DNA from: Erythrophleum ivorense
Lineage: Eukaryota > Streptophyta > Magnoliopsida > Fabales > Fabaceae
Assembly (NCBI GenBank): GCA_026724425.1
Contig: JAIUCV010000009.1
Span: 22,731,323 to 22,795,322 of the forward strand
Direction of reading: 5' to 3'
DNA: 64,000 nucleotides
Every line of letters begins with the position of its first letter. The stretch's first letter is position 1. The position numbers and the translations under genes were made by a program. Below the pieces are notes generated by a model. It was not told where the DNA came from. It was given only the letters and a program-made list of their open reading frames with translations, and ran no database searches. Shown here piece after piece: positions 62,472 to 64,000 of the stretch.

Positions 62472-63475
62472 GAGAACAAGAATATGTAAAGGAAACAATC
62501 AAATAGCCATTAGATTTCAAGATAGCAAAGTTAGGATTTCAAGTGTTCTACCAAAAATCTAATTTCATACAATAATTCTTACGCTTAAATGAGTGTGTGG
62601 ATGTGCCCTCGAGATCCCTAGAAGGCTCATCATATGCATTTACCATCAAGAAAACAAGCAAATCCATTTGGTGCTTCTTTGAAGCCTAGCCTCAGCCTAA
62701 GCTAGATGAAGTACCTAGGGGTAGTTCTAATTTGTTTCAAGCTTATTTTTGATTTATATATGATGGAAGAGAATGAGAGGAAGCCTTGAAAAATTTTAGA
62801 AGCCATGGATAGTGGGATGGTATCATAGGTTCCATATTATGGCCTAAAGAAGCAACACGTAGTTAAGCTCCTTGTTTTAATTGTGTGATGACTCCAAGAG
62901 GTTTAAATAGAGTCAAGAATGTTAGATGGAAGGAAAGAATGGAGCCAAGAACTCCAATTATGGAGGTTACTTCATTAAGTGCATTATGGAACCATAAAAG
63001 AGCCATATGAACTACTTAGCTTTTCTAGTGAATGTCTGGCTTTAAAATTTGATTCAAGAAGTATAATTGACTTCCATATGATGTGTTTAGCCTAAGAGAA
63101 ATAATCTCTACCATCTTGTGTGTGTGTGGGGCCAAGGAAGATAACCAAATTCAAGAGAAAATGTTTGCAATTGTAACAAAGGTAGCTCCTTCTCCTTTCT
63201 CTCATGCATGGATGAATATTGTCTTGTCTTTGAATGTGTGTATATATGCATTAAGGCATGAAAATGTGTTCTAGCATGATTTTATATGCCAAGGTACCAT
63301 GAAGTTGTTTTATGCATTCAAATGATGTCTTGTGCACTTGCTTGGATTTGCTTAAGTGTGGTGAAGTCAAAACCCCTCTAGCCATGGTGAAGATGAGCCA
63401 AGAACCCTTAAGAATGGTTAAGACAAAGCTTAAAGTCTCCCAAGAGCAAGGCTTAGTTCAAGGCCTTTATGAAAA
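62472..63475 (+). repeat. Inverted duplication, original copy
   Basis: Lies at its normal LTR-A position (purine-rich part, array and upstream sequence) and is the template of 60,750-61,753. Confidence 0.88.
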
Positions 63476-64000
63476 AAGGGTGAGGCAAGTCCAAAATCCT
63501 AAAAGAGAATGGGTGAGGCTAATCCATTTACTTGGCAAGCCTATAGATGTGTTGTATGACTTCTTGAATGCCAAGAATGCTTCTTGAATGGCTACATGCT
63601 TTATAATGTTCATGTACGCATGTTTAGACAATGGAATTGCATTCTTTATGTGTGATTGAAAGGGATAAGAGCTATTGGGATTCCTAGAATCTCATTCCTT
63701 CCTTCCCACGTGTTTAACATGTATAGGTGGACTAAGGAAGCCAAAGAATGAGAGCCACCAAACTAAAAGAAGAAAGTGTGACAATCAAGTGTGTAAAAAT
63801 GAAAATTTGTAACTATATGGGTGGCACATGATGTAATCCTTCATTCTATATGTTATATGATCTTATGAGCACATGTAAATATATAAATGTATTATGTATG
63901 AATGAGATTTGGTGCAATATGCATGATATAGCATAATTTGGGTATGGAATGGCAAGGCTTGACATATGCATTCTTGTGTATAACTTGGGGTGGATGAGTG

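Larger units (their letters stand above)
59900..64000 (+). mobile_element. LTR-A, plus strand, internally rearranged, runs off the window
   Basis: Starts TGTAATATCCGGTT after CCACA. The first ~850 bp are ordinary LTR-A (GAGAAAC at 59,936, GTTTCTC at 59,953). At 60,750 it switches to inverted LTR-A sequence, at 61,748-61,753 back to plus sequence that had already occurred, and then continues normally to the window end (array 63,365-63,535, inverted repeat at about 63,678-63,694). Confidence 0.85.

Noticed and set aside
60951..63274. Nearly identical 63-codon ORFs at 60,951-61,142 (minus) and 63,083-63,274 (plus), suggesting a conserved protein
   Set aside because: They are the two arms of the inverted duplication; identity comes from copying, and other LTR-A copies do not keep the frame.
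1..64000. tRNA, rRNA, snRNA or host protein genes
   Set aside because: No cloverleaf, rRNA core or multi-exon gene signal was seen. The only tRNA-like piece is the primer-binding site at 51,415-51,426.

Overview
This 64 kb window is AT-rich plant nuclear DNA made almost entirely of nested LTR retrotransposons. I see no host gene, tRNA, rRNA or CRISPR array. The plant assignment rests on a primer-binding site matching plant initiator tRNA-Met (TGGTATCAGAGC), a Ty3/gypsy chromovirus of Tekay/Del type, a Ty1/copia gag-pol remnant and a CACTA transposon end. The species cannot be read from the sequence. The small ORFs present are antisense or out-of-frame reading of LTRs, apart from decayed retroelement domains.

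Two LTR families dominate. 'LTR-A' is my name for a non-coding unit, usually 3.4-3.9 kb (variants 2.7-3.2 kb), that starts TGTAA(C/T)ATCC and ends GTNTTACA. It occurs about a dozen times on both strands, usually between 5-bp direct repeats, so most copies are solo LTRs or LTR-like non-coding elements. 'Gypsy-B' is a chromovirus with LTRs of about 2.8-2.9 kb; one full-length copy and one solo LTR are present.

Layout. 1-690: truncated plus-strand LTR-A. 1,100-4,274: old minus-strand LTR-A, invaded at 4,280-7,814 by a younger minus copy. 8,076-10,988: Gypsy-B solo LTR. 10,994-13,385: purine-rich and AT-rich sequence of uncertain origin. 13,400-15,250: copia gag-protease-integrase pseudogene. 15,458-22,121: LTR-A holding a nested mosaic LTR (18,939-22,095). 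22,127-24,180: degraded LTR, gypsy gag scrap and CACTA end. 24,571-31,022: minus LTR-A holding a plus-strand variant (26,507-29,241).

31,600-57,741 is one Gypsy-B element on the minus strand, about 10.4 kb of its own DNA expanded to 26.1 kb by five later insertions: four LTR-A units and one copia solo LTR. Reading leftward from the right LTR: PBS, gag, protease, reverse transcriptase, RNase H, integrase with chromodomain-like tail, polypurine tract, left LTR. All coding parts carry stops or catalytic changes.

58,075-59,894 is another minus LTR-A, invaded at 59,900 by a plus copy that runs off the window and carries an internal duplication-inversion-duplication (60,217-63,475).

I find no new functional system. 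The best leads are that rearrangement, a short inverted repeat shared by all the LTR families, and arrays of CpG-rich palindromes inside two LTR types. Percent identities mentioned are counts by eye over short stretches.
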